Source of the DNA: Aspidapion aeneum
Lineage: Eukaryota; Arthropoda; Insecta; Coleoptera; Brentidae
Assembly: GCA_963576565.1 (NCBI GenBank)
Contig: OY755040.1
Span: 25,548,543 to 25,612,542, forward strand
Reading direction: 5' to 3'
DNA length: 64,000 nt
The notes under the pieces were generated by a model. That model did no database searches. It had not been told where the DNA came from and saw only the letters and a list, made by a program, of their open reading frames with translations. Of the stretch, positions 20,609-29,416 are shown piece by piece. Position 1 is the first letter of the stretch, and the number at the start of each line of letters is the position of its first letter. Both the position numbers and the translations under genes were made by a program.

Positions 20609-23600
20609 TTACCTTCTGCCCAACATGTAGTTTTCAAATTCAATTAAACTATAAAAAGTTTCTTTTAATAAAAGATTTTTGATTTCTTTTTTGAATCTTG
20701 GCAGCGACGAAGTTTGTTTGATTTTATTTGGCAACAAGTTAAAGAATTTGCATCCAAGATAATGAGTACTTTTTTTTATATACTCATGGTTGTGTTTATG
20801 GATGCTGAAGTGGTTACGACTTCTAGTTGGATAGTTGTGATAAGAACTATTTAATGTAAAAATATTTTGGTGTTGAAAAATGAAAATGAGTAGTTTATAT
20901 ATGTAAATACTTGTTATTGTCATAATTTTATTATCCTTAAATGCAGAGCGACAAGTACCGTTGTAAGGTATATTGAAAATTAATCTTATAAGTCTCTTTT
21001 GACCTACCAATACTCTTTCCACATCCTGAGCACTACCCCATACTGCCACACCATAGGCTAGAGCCGAGTATGCATTAGCATAATACACAGTAATAAGATT
21101 TTTTAAACTGAGAGAGTTTTTAAGTGACTTAATCATGAAGTAGCATATATTAAGTTTTGAGCATACACTACTTATGTGTAAACTCCACTCGAAATGAGTA
21201 TCGACAATAGTTCCCAAAAATTTTGAGCTATCGCTAACTGGCAAAGGGATGTCATTAAACATTATATTGAGGTCGGTAGGTTTACGGGACTTTGTTTTAA
21301 ATTCCATAAAGACAGTTTTAGAGACATTTATAATCAGATTGTTTTGCTTGCACCAGTTCGAAAATTCATTTAGGGTAAAGTTGATTTTTTCATGAAGAAA
21401 ATTTGTGTCTTTTGCGGATACAACGATGGACGTATCATCGGCGAACATAAACACAAGTCCCCACGTGATATATTCGGGAAGATCGTTAATAAACAGCAAA
21501 AATATTAAAGGTGCAAGCACACTGCCTTGGGGCGTGCCTATGTTTGATTCTGTAGATTCTGAATATGTGCTTCCTATTTTGATTTTAAATTTTCTATTTG
21601 TAAGAAAAGATTTAATGCAGTTATTAAGGGGGTTTTGGATACCTAGTTTTTCGAGTTTTTTATATACGAAGTTAGGGTCTATGGTATCAAAAGCACGGGT
21701 TAGATCAAACAATAGTGCAACAACTCTATCGCCTTGGTCTAGTTTGTTGTAGATCTGTTGAACAAAGTCAATGCTGGCTGTTTCGGTAGAGTGCAGTTCT
21801 CTGAAACCGTGTTGGCTTGGAGTTAAGATCTGATATTTTTTAAGAAATTGATTTATTTGGTTGCATAGAACTTTTTCAAAGACCTTAGAGAAACTGTTCA
21901 ACAAAGAAATCGGACGATAGTTTTCCACCGACAAATGGTCGCCCTTTTTATAGATAGGTAAGATATTAGCTTCTTTTAGGTGAGAAGGGTAGGTACCTTC
22001 AGATATAGATAGATTTATCAGAAAAGTAAGGCAAGTTATCATTTTCAAAGAAGCATTTTTCAGTAGGGATATGGGTATTTCATCGGGTCCCGCCGATTTT
22101 TTGTTTGGCAAGCATTTCAGTGCGAGTTTAACATCATGTGTAGTAACTTCGGTAAAAGTAAATGATTTGTGATTTTTCTTAGTCGTTGTGCAATCTGCGG
22201 ACAAGCTGCCCTGGAAATGAGATTGGAGCTTGTCAGCAACAACAGAGGACAAATACTTGCTAAAGTTGTTAGCGATCTCCATAGTATTAGTTATAATAAC
22301 ATTATTGCTATCCCGGATTTGATCTATAGAGTGTGAGGTTTTAGATTTTTTTCCACTTAGATTATTAATAATACTCCATGTAGTTTTTATTTTATTTTTT
22401 GAGTTATTAATTTTTTCGTTGAAGTATTTTTCTTTTTCATTTTTTATTTTAAGGTCAATTTCTTTTTTCCGACTTTTGTAAAGAATTTTAAGTTGTGAAT
22501 TACCAGTGCGTTTTTGTAGCCAGTGTAGATTTTTTAGTTCCTCCATTTCCTTTAGGAGATTGTTGGAAAGTATAATTTTTTTATTTTGAGAGGGCTTTTT
22601 GTTATTTAAGTTTTTAACTGGGCAACTTACTTGAAAACTCCAGATAACGCTTTCGAAGAAATGCTCAAAATTTTTGTTTATGTCGGTATTTGTAAATTCC
22701 ATAGTTTGTTGATCAAACCAGAAATAAAAATTATTTATAGTGCTACTATTAACAACCCTAATTTGTCTCATGCTCCCTTCAAGGGACGAGTCGACTGTGG
22801 ATGATATATTGTTTTTAGAGTTATGCTGAACAATTTGACAAAAATGGTCGGAAAAACCTGCGTCAAAGTTTTTATAACTAAAACACTCAGGGTGTGATGT
22901 AATGACATAGTCAATGCCAGAGGTACTGGTAGTATTATTCTTGTTGGTAAAAATTCTTGTCGCATCATGCACCAAAGAGGTTAATGCCAACGACTCTAAA
23001 ATGTCGCTTAATATTTTAAAATATTTTTTGTCTTTACTGCCGGGCAGGCGGTCTATATTTAAGTCAGCACACACTAAAATATTGGAAAATTCATTAAGAA
23101 TATTATTCAAGAGGTCCGAGAAAATGTCCAAAAATGTTTCATATTCAGTAGATGTTCCAGGTCTGTATACTAAAAGTATGCAATAGTTTTCAAATTTAAT
23201 TGCAGAGCATTCAATAAGTGTTTCCACAGAGTAGTCACAAATTTTTTTTAAAACTGAGCACTTATTAACAACTTCTTTTTTCGCGAAGATAACCGTACCT
23301 CCGTGTTGATGGTGTTTTCTGCTAAAGTCACAAACTTTTACATAACCGTTCGGTGTAAAGAAAGGTAAGTTATCGCTATTCATCCAATGCTCAGAGAAGC
23401 ACAGAAACGTTGGATCGTACCTTTGTATATTTAACTCAATCAAATTAAGTTTATTTGATAAACCCTGAACATTAAGATGCATTGCGGACCAGCAGTGATT
23501 TGTGGTTGTAGCTAAATTGTTGCTATCAGAATTGTAGCTGGTTTCTAAAGACCTATTTAATTCTAAGATTACATTATTGTTGTTGTTATTATTTTTTAAT

Positions 23601-23677
23601 TTGTTTCTGCTTTTACCTTGATTTATTTTGGTGATAGTGTCAACTACTGTACCGCTGTTAAGTCCATCGACAATTGA
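20609..23677 (-). CDS. LINE element 2 ORF2: AP endonuclease and reverse transcriptase
   Basis: The frame is open from the slippery site at 23677 to the stop at 20609 (about 1,020 codons). The first in-frame ATG is only at 23482, after about 65 codons, immediately before the endonuclease. Endonuclease motifs are LNVQGLSNKLNLIE, CFSEHWM, CADLNID and GFSDHFCQIV. A linker with Lys-rich coiled-coil character follows. The RT shows YRPISLLNSFSK, ALLFDLTRAFDTID, GTPQGSVLAPLIFLLFINDL and MFADDTSIVV (catalytic Asp pair), then the thumb and a C-terminus with LPNKIKQ, which matches element 1 and the fragment at 45.7 kb. ORF2 cuts the target and reverse-transcribes the element RNA. No stop or frameshift is seen. 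Confidence 0.9.
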   Translation of the reverse strand, partial: SIVDGLNSGTVVDTITKINQGKSRNKLKNNNNNNNVILELNRSLETSYNSDSNNLATTTNHCWSAMHLNVQGLSNKLNLIELNIQRYDPTFLCFSEHWMNSDNLPFFTPNGYVKVCDFSRKHHQHGGTVIFAKKEVVNKCSVLKKICDYSVETLIECSAIKFENYCILLVYRPGTSTEYETFLDIFSDLLNNILNEFSNILVCADLNIDRLPGSKDKKYFKILSDILESLALTSLVHDATRIFTNKNNTTSTSGIDYVITSHPECFSYKNFDAGFSDHFCQIVQHNSKNNISSTVDSSLEGSMRQIRVVNSSTINNFYFWFDQQTMEFTNTDINKNFEHFFESVIWSFQVSCPVKNLNNKKPSQNKKIILSNNLLKEMEELKNLHWLQKRTGNSQLKILYKSRKKEIDLKIKNEKEKYFNEKINNSKNKIKTTWSIINNLSGKKSKTSHSIDQIRDSNNVIITNTMEIANNFSKYLSSVVADKLQSHFQGSLSADCTTTKKNHKSFTFTEVTTHDVKLALKCLPNKKSAGPDEIPISLLKNASLKMITCLTFLINLSISEGTYPSHLKEANILPIYKKGDHLSVENYRPISLLNSFSKVFEKVLCNQINQFLKKYQILTPSQHGFRELHSTETASIDFVQQIYNKLDQGDRVVALLFDLTRAFDTIDPNFVYKKLEKLGIQNPLNNCIKSFLTNRKFKIKIGSTYSESTESNIGTPQGSVLAPLIFLLFINDLPEYITWGLVFMFADDTSIVVSAKDTNFLHEKINFTLNEFSNWCKQNNLIINVSKTVFMEFKTKSRKPTDLNIMFNDIPLPVSDSSKFLGTIVDTHFEWSLHISSVCSKLNICYFMIKSLKNSLSLKNLITVYYANAYSALAYGVAVWGSAQDVERVLVGQKRLIRLIFNIPYNGTCRSAFKDNKIMTITSIYIYKLLIFIFQHQNIFTLNSSYHNYPTRSRNHFSIHKHNHEYIKKSTHYLGCKFFNLLPNKIKQTSSLPRFKKEIKNLLLKETFYSLIEFENYMLGRR

Positions 23678-24843
23678 AAAAAACTTTTTATGTGGCTGAA
23701 AGCTGCTTTTCCCAAAAATGATTTTCCTATTTTGGTAATATTTCTGTTGTCACTGTAGTAATTGGTCCTTCTTATAATTGAGTTTGTCTCTAATACACAA
23801 TCGTTTTTTATTTTACTTAGGTAAAGTTGCTTAAAAAGAGAAAGGTTGCTGTTATAAATAATGTCATTCAAATTTGTGTCGTCATATCTATATGGTTGGG
23901 TTAAAATCAACGGATTGGTATTTTTGCACTTTAAAATAAAGGTATCAATTAGGTCTTTATTACTTTTTTGGGGCCATAGAATAATTACGTCATTTTTGGT
24001 AAATTTTTGTGACATTTTGAGTGCGGTATTAATTAATTCATTATCGCTTGCATTTGCTTTGATAATTGATGATATATTAATACCTGAAGCTTGTTTAGCC
24101 ATATTTGGGACTAGATCTTTTCCCAAATTTCCGGCTACCAATAAAATTCTAGGCTTTTCTAATTGATCATTTTTTAGTGAGAATTGTTCTTTCATATTTA
24201 GAGTTGGTGCAATAAGATTTATAGTTGAAACTGGTGTTTGTGTTTCCATATTATGTGCATCCACCTGTGTGTTGTAAGGTAGTTCAGACATGGTTTGAGT
24301 TTGAGTTTCAGAGCTCACTGTTTTCTGGCTCTCGAACTTTTCCAAGGTTGGTAGTTTTCTAGTCTGTGTTTTTGCATTTTTCGTTTTTCTTGATTTTTGA
24401 TTGTTGTCCGTTTGAGAGGATTTTGTTTTCGTAATTTTTTTCTTAACTGAGATGCTTTTTAGGTCTTTGTCTGTTGTTTTAGATTCTCCTGTGATTCTCA
24501 TATTCTGCAATGTTAATAGGCTTTCCAACTTCTCAATCATTGCTTCCTTCGCCTTTAGATTATGCTCCAGTTTTTCCAGGGCTCTTGCAAGCTCTCTGTT
24601 TCGAAGCTCAAGGTCACTAATTTCCTCATCCTTTCCTGCCAATTTATTTCTGAGATCTAATATTATGTCAGTCTGTGTCATTTTTGTTTTGTTATCAGCC
24701 TCTCTTTCGTAGGTAATCCTTTCGTATCTTATATTGGGCGATTCAGTTATATTGGCCGACGTAGTACTGCTTGTGGCTGTTTTACCAAAGTGTTTTTCTA
24801 GGCATTTGAGAGCTCTAGTTTTTGCATCTCTTCTATCTGTCAT
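23644..24843 (-). CDS. LINE element 2 ORF1: coiled-coil and degenerate SGNH-like protein
   Basis: The 399-residue protein starts MTDRRDAKTRALKCLEKHF. Residues about 55-115 are a strong coiled coil (EISDLELRNRELARALEKLE), which could drive trimerisation as in other LINE ORF1 proteins. A Lys/Thr/Gln-rich segment with repeated TQT words follows (about 135-205). The C-terminal 165 residues (RILLVAGNLGKDLVPNMAKQ, FTKNDVIILWPQKSNKDL) align in layout with the SGNH-like domain of element 1 ORF1, but the Ser nucleophile block is gone, so it is probably a non-catalytic fold. No SAP motif is present here, unlike element 1. The ORF overlaps ORF2 by about 34 bases in the -1 frame. Confidence 0.75.
   Translation of the reverse strand: MTDRRDAKTRALKCLEKHFGKTATSSTTSANITESPNIRYERITYEREADNKTKMTQTDIILDLRNKLAGKDEEISDLELRNRELARALEKLEHNLKAKEAMIEKLESLLTLQNMRITGESKTTDKDLKSISVKKKITKTKSSQTDNNQKSRKTKNAKTQTRKLPTLEKFESQKTVSSETQTQTMSELPYNTQVDAHNMETQTPVSTINLIAPTLNMKEQFSLKNDQLEKPRILLVAGNLGKDLVPNMAKQASGINISSIIKANASDNELINTALKMSQKFTKNDVIILWPQKSNKDLIDTFILKCKNTNPLILTQPYRYDDTNLNDIIYNSNLSLFKQLYLSKIKNDCVLETNSIIRRTNYYSDNRNITKIGKSFLGKAAFSHIKSFFQLSMDLTAVQ
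23677..23683 (-). promoter_or_regulatory. Candidate -1 ribosomal frameshift site (TTTTTTT)
   Basis: In the ORF1 frame the codons are AGT TTT TTT CAA, so T TTT TTT is in the X XXY YYZ phase. A -1 slip enters the ORF2 frame (TCA ATT GTC GAT ...), which is then open to 20609. The ORF1 stop (TAG at 23644-23646) lies about 30 bases downstream. Element 1 has an analogous site at the same junction. Confidence 0.5.
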
Positions 24844-25100
24844 TTTTTTCTTTTTTTTAGTATCTGTTGTAATATTCCCCTACTGTATTCAGAGGGATAG
24901 TAAGTAGCAATGCAAAAAATTTCTTTAGATTTTCAAAAGAACCACACAATACATAATAGTGCATATAAACTTACAGAATCTGCATTTATATGTTGTTCCG
25001 TGGGTCCGTTTTATTCGGCTGATCTGTTGTACCAGTTTTTTGGCCGAGAGACGCTTGTTGTTATCAATCAGTTGATTGAAAACTACTCGATGGATTTGTT

Positions 25101-25891
25101 ATTGTTCTCATTTTTATAACCACTGTTAGATTACTTAAGTCATGGCAATTTTATCCGTGTCAATTTTTATATTTAAAATTCTGTTTAAGAGGTTACTTTT
25201 GATTATTCTGCAAGAGCGATAAAATTAAATGTTTACTACATCACGGAACACAATATTACGTTACAGGTTACATTTGATGAACGTGGGACAAATTATAGAA
25301 GTTCTAAATTTATGAGAAAGGATGAATATTAATATGGACAAACTTTACACTTGAATAACAGTGTTAAATGGATCTATGCAAAACCTAAAGATTCAGAGAA
25401 TTCACCAATAAAAATACAGGTCAAAAATGGCAGAATATTTTTAGAAATACCAAAATTAATTTACAAAATTTATTTAAAACAACTTCATTCCTGCTCTCTA
25501 TTCCTGCAACATCAACATTTACAGAAATAATTTTTTCAATTTCAATTATAAATTTGAAGTGGTGGGAGGAAAAAAATAGAGCAAGTATTTTATTAATAAA
25601 AAAATTAGCTTTTGGTCTATGTTAATTTATTTGTTACATGTGATAAAGCATATGATACTTTTCTGTCCTACAAAAAATTGTTAAAAGATCGAAGAGGTGT
25701 AAAAATTGCATGAATAAATAAGTAGAAATTATGCCTTACCTTTTTTTTGTTTTATATTGAAAAATACTATATTTACCTTTAAAAAAAAGTTGGCAACCCT
25801 AGAAGATACTCACCAACAGGCAAGGGATCAAAAATATAAAAATAAAAGGGCATACCTTGCAGCCTCATCAATTCAGTCAAAGTACACTTAC
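25101..25891. other. Intron 1 of gene B, 5' part; no other gene seen
   Basis: AT-rich sequence with no conserved frame. The open frame reading through 25779-25891 is exon 1 extended past its donor. Confidence 0.5.
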
Positions 25892-26042
25892 CAGTGGGCA
25901 CTTTTTTACTTGACCCATTGTTCAAGCTACGATTCAACTCTTGCAATCGCTTGTTTTTGAACTGCTCCAACGCAAGTGACTCCAAACTAAGGGCCTGCGC
26001 CCTTTCCAGCTCCTCCTCAAATTTCTTATCATAATCAGCCAT
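25892..26042 (-). CDS. Gene B, exon 1: start of a UIM-like, Pro/Asn-rich protein
   Basis: The coding start is ATG at 26042 (context GATATGGC), and 50 codons lead to the donor ACTG|GTAAGT at 25892. The first residues, MADYDKKFEEELERAQALSL, contain EEELERAQALSLES, which fits the ubiquitin-interacting-motif pattern (acidic trio, hydrophobic, Ala, then Ser). The five exons (25892-26042, 15702-15818, 13440-13551, 11793-12053, 8842-9026) agree in phase at every junction and give about 275 residues: a helical N-terminus, a basic Ser/Pro region, DLISF, and a long Pro/Gln/Asn/Met-rich region. The layout suggests an endocytic or ubiquitin-linked adaptor; the N-terminus of an insect class II phosphatidylinositol 3-kinase is my best single guess, from memory and weak. 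The catalytic part would lie beyond the left edge. Intron 1 is about 10 kb and holds two retroelements. Confidence 0.75.
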
Positions 26043-27401
26043 ATCAACAGTTTGTTTACCAATTTTCCATCGAAAATTAGATCAACCAGCACTGTTTATC
26101 TGCATTAGCTACATAAATATTTTGGAAATATTTTGGTTTAGAATTAATGCTGGGTCGTTAATAATAATTTTTTGTGAGCAATTTGCGTTTTTATGGCAAA
26201 AAATAAACTGCAAAATAATCAAAATATTTTTTTTATGTCAAAACACTTGTCAAGCAACTAACCTCACTTTTTACTGTCAGTTGATTTGTCACGTGATCCT
26301 AGGAAAATCGCTTTCAGTTTCGAGATACCTATGGTCGATTCATTAGCTTGTCTAACGAACTGTCACGATCAGCTGTTTTTCGATCCAAGATGGTCTAGAG
26401 ATGGGCCAACCTGCGATTTTGGTGGAGCAGTGACAAGACGTGACTGCTCCAGTCGCGTCACGGTGACAAATAGCAGTGATTTTTTGGAGCAGTTTAACCA
26501 ATACACACCTTTAGCGAAATCGCAATCTAGAAAATTGTTCCCTATTCTGCACTGTGCTGGCGCGTAGACGCGGCGTGACAGACGGAGCGGGCGGGCAAAC
26601 AGTCACTGTAACTGCTAGGGGTACTCGCGATCGCGACTTTACGCTGCGACGGACGCCGCACAGAAGACCACGGTTCGGTCCGCTTTGCAGACCAGAAGAC
26701 TTTCTCCCGTGCTAAGCTCTGAGAAGTATTACAGGCACCTTAAACTGTGCGGCCAAACATTTTTATTAGTTCTTAGGTTTGACATAGATGGCGCTCTTAA
26801 CAAAATATTGATTTGCTTTTTGGAATCAATACTTAGGTTTTTACAAAAAGGGCCAAGATTTCCATACTAAGCAAGAAGGTTGCAGTTGTAAATTAGCATA
26901 ACCAATTTGGATAATATATGCTAATTACAGTTGCGACTTTCTTACAGAGTACTTAACGACAAAATTAAAGATTTAAAAAATCAAAGAACTTTAATTTTGC
27001 CTGTTTCTTGGTCCTTTTTATAGTCTGATTTTCCTTTATGGTGTTTTTGACAACTTTGACTATTTATTGATAATAAATTATGGTTTTCATCATTGTTTCC
27101 AAAAGCAACCACTGCAACTGAACTGTAAAAGTTGTCAATGTCTCATAAAGGAAATAAGTGACTAATTAATCCTTTTATCTAAACTTACTTAATTTTTTAA
27201 ATAAAAGGAATACAAAAAGGATTGAAACTTGGTAAAAAAATTTATTAATACAATTTACAAAATATACATGAATCTCAATGACACTTATTAATTAAGTAAG
27301 AGTATTTGTTATGTTAATAGTTAAATATTTTTACACATATATCGCACCCTCAAAAAGCTCAAAAAATTAAATTGTTGGAAAATTACAAAAAACTTTTGTG
27401 G
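26043..27401. other. Upstream region of gene B and 3' flank of gene A
   Basis: It contains the presumed gene B promoter (not resolved to a TATA box), a relatively GC-rich block at 26396-26710, and a short hairpin (CAAAATTAAAG / CTTTAATTTTG, about 26958-27000). A possible polyadenylation signal for gene A on the minus strand lies near 27239. Confidence 0.4.
26396..26560 (+). repeat. GC-rich repeat, related in inverse orientation to 29262-29410
   Basis: Words such as CTGCTCCAGTC, AATAGCAGTGA and GTGACAA recur in the same order on the opposite strand at 29.3 kb. Both are richer in CG dinucleotides than their surroundings. Its nature is unknown. Confidence 0.4.
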
Positions 27402-27548
27402 TTACCATAAGAAGCTGTGGTAACTTAAAACTTTAAATATAATTGTAATTTGAATTGTGACTTTCTTTGACAATGTATCGATAGTGAGTGACAAACTGCA
27501 AAAAGTCAAAATCCTAAAATTAAAATTTTGAGATGTGTCACTTTTGTT
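27402..27548 (-). CDS. Gene A, tentative last exon
   Basis: If the donor at 27624 is used, the acceptor CACCCTCAG before 27548 would restore the same frame after a 75-base intron and run to a stop at 27402. The 75 bases are also open without splicing, so intron retention or a different downstream exon is possible. The peptide (NKSDTSQNFNFRILTF...) has no recognisable motif. Confidence 0.3.
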   Translation of the reverse strand, partial: NKSDTSQNFNFRILTFCSLSLTIDTLSKKVTIQITIIFKVLSYHSFLW

Positions 27549-27623
27549 CTGAGGGTGGGATATGTGTATTATAAAAATCTTGCCAGTTCGGTAACCATAA
27601 CAAAATAAGGCTTGTTTATTTAC

Positions 27624-27832
27624 CCTTTTAATTATATGTTTATAGTGACTGGAAAAATTGTCAGCTATCTCTAGACATTTTCGAAATGATGTGATTGTCC
27701 TGCTCTGGTTGGCTAATTTTTTACTGTCAGTTACCACTCTTCGATAAAGCTTTTTGGCTTTTGATGTCAGCTGTTTCTCTCTAGTCAAATTTACTGAACT
27801 AAGAATTGAGGATTGTCGATGCTTTTTCAAAT
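27624..27832 (-). CDS. Gene A, exon 2
   Basis: The acceptor TTTTTTTTCAG precedes 27832, and a donor AAAAGG|GTAAAT follows 27624. The 209 nt give two bases completing an Asp codon with exon 1, then 69 codons ending in phase 0. The peptide is basic: KKHRQSSILSSVNLTREKQL, KAKKLYRRVVTDSKKLANQS and FRKCLEIADNFSSHYKHIIK. It is predicted helical. I do not recognise the family. Confidence 0.6.
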
Positions 27833-28170
27833 CTGAAAAAAAATAAACATTACAATAATAAAAAACAACACACCTTTGTAGATATATTTTTTTTTAATAT
27901 CAAATATTGTATGGATATTTTATATGAATCTCCCTTAAGGCACCACCAAACCAGCAGTTCAGGGAAAATTGTTTTGTATTAAAATATGGCAAAATTTAAA
28001 TACTACTACTATCATTGGTACCTATTTTGGTGAAAATTACTTGCATTTGGCTGCTTATTATTTGAGGGATTATTAAAGATTCATATTTTAGAGAATTTAC
28101 TGAAACACAAATAAATATATATTTTTTCTTTATTCATGTATTATGCAACTTGTATCAAATATTCCTAATA

Positions 28171-28404
28171 TATATCTGTACCCCAGAGCCAGACTATGTT
28201 AAGTCCCTTTTTGCCTTTTTTTGGTTTCAACAACCTTAATACTTATTTTTTCATATATTTTTATTTGCTAATTATAAACCTTGATATGAACCAATATTAA
28301 GTCCATAGACATCGTTAGGCAAACAATGTTAAGTCAGTAGGTTGTTCAAACCAAAAAAAGTCAAACATGGACTTAACATAGTCTGGCTCTGGGGTACAGA
28401 TATA
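28171..28404. mobile_element. MITE with near-perfect 36-bp terminal repeats
   Basis: The left end ATCTGTACCCCAGAGCCAGA (from 28174) continues ...CTATGTTAAGTCC and is mirrored exactly at the right end, which finishes near 28404 in CAGATATA. It is about 234 bp and non-coding, in intron 1 of gene A. TA-rich flanks suggest a TA target. Confidence 0.8.
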
Positions 28405-28771
28405 GGGATCATTGATACATTAATTAGCAAACTGACACACTAAAATCATTCAAAATCATTACATATTAAGCTATGTATTATAATGCAAACAAATATTAAA
28501 AAAATTTCATCTATATTTTTCTTTAAAAATATTTTTTTAAAATGTATGAACTATCCCTAGTCTCCCCTATTTTATATATTTACCCATTTTTCTTAATTAT
28601 CCCTATAAACTACCTAATTATGGTTTGCAAAAATATTTACCTTCTGTTTGAACAGAATTCTTTGAAACGGTAATTAATGTTCACCTTTTTATTAAAAGAT
28701 TACCGAAATTACGCACTTAGGTACAGAAATTACTAGAGGCCTAAAACTAATCCTGCTTTTAACCCACTCAC

Positions 28772-28919
28772 CTGCATGTTTCTTCTGGATAAATGAATTC
28801 CAAGAATGCCCAAGCTGTAACCACTTTTTTTCACAAAAAAGTCTAAAAATATTCACAAAATAAAACATATTTTTAAAAATATATTTCAACCTCACCAAAT
28901 TCACAAAATCTGACTCCAT
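28772..28919 (-). CDS. Gene A, exon 1: unknown small basic protein
   Basis: ATG at 28919 opens 49 codons, then the donor CATGCAG|GTGAGT at 28772. The peptide starts MESDFVNLVRLKYIFKNMFY and includes LFCEKKWLQLGHSWNSFIQ. The leftover G joins AT of exon 2 as Asp, so the two exons are phase-compatible and give about 118 residues of a Lys/Arg-rich, mostly helical protein. I see no known domain. The two well-formed splice sites and codon-level continuity are the evidence for a real gene. It lies about 1.6 kb upstream of gene B on the same strand. Confidence 0.6.
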
Positions 28920-29261
28920 TCTGCTAAGAAAATGGCTGTTGGATGATTCTAACCCTTTTATATCTGATGAAGTTTGAAGTCAATTTACTCTCTCCTTCTA
29001 TATACTAAAGAAAAAGACGCAATGACACTTGTTGTTCATTGCTTTATTTTGTATTATCAAATGAATGGGAAGCATGTTAACTGTGCTGCCTACCCTTAGG
29101 GGCTCACTTGGGGCTGAGAAAAAAGCCAACTGCTGCCATCTATAATATAAAAAATATAAAAAAAACAATGTACGCGGCCAGAGGTTTATCGATTAAATAC
29201 TTCTCAAGGATTTTATATAGAGTGAAACTGCTTAAACGAGTCAATATGTTATGGGACGCCG

Positions 29262-29410
29262 CGCGCCGGTGCTGTGGTGACGTGGGGGTTTGGTCGGGGC
29301 ATCAGTGCCAGACTGTGACAAAATGTCACTGCTATTTTGTTCAGACTGGAGCAGATCGTGACTGCGACAGACGAGTCACAGTGACAAAGTCACAGTTCGT
29401 GAAAACGCAA
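29262..29410 (-). repeat. GC-rich repeat, inverse relative of 26396-26560
   Basis: It shares CTGCTCCAGTCTG and AATAGCAGTGACA with the 26.4-kb block when read on the minus strand. It also contains GTGACAAAGTCAC, a short palindrome. Confidence 0.4.
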
Positions 29411-29416
29411 CCCACC

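Larger units (their letters stand above)
20420..25100 (-). mobile_element. CR1-like LINE, element 2 (both ORFs intact)
   Basis: On the minus strand it has ORF1 (24843-23644), ORF2 (to 20609), AATAAA at 20446-20451, and a three-copy short-repeat tail (ATTGTCT type, 20420-20445). The 5' end is not certain; the 250 bp before ORF1 to about 25100 may be 5' UTR. It sits in intron 1 of gene B in the same orientation as the gene. With both frames open and catalytic residues in place, it looks recently inserted and possibly competent. Confidence 0.8.
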
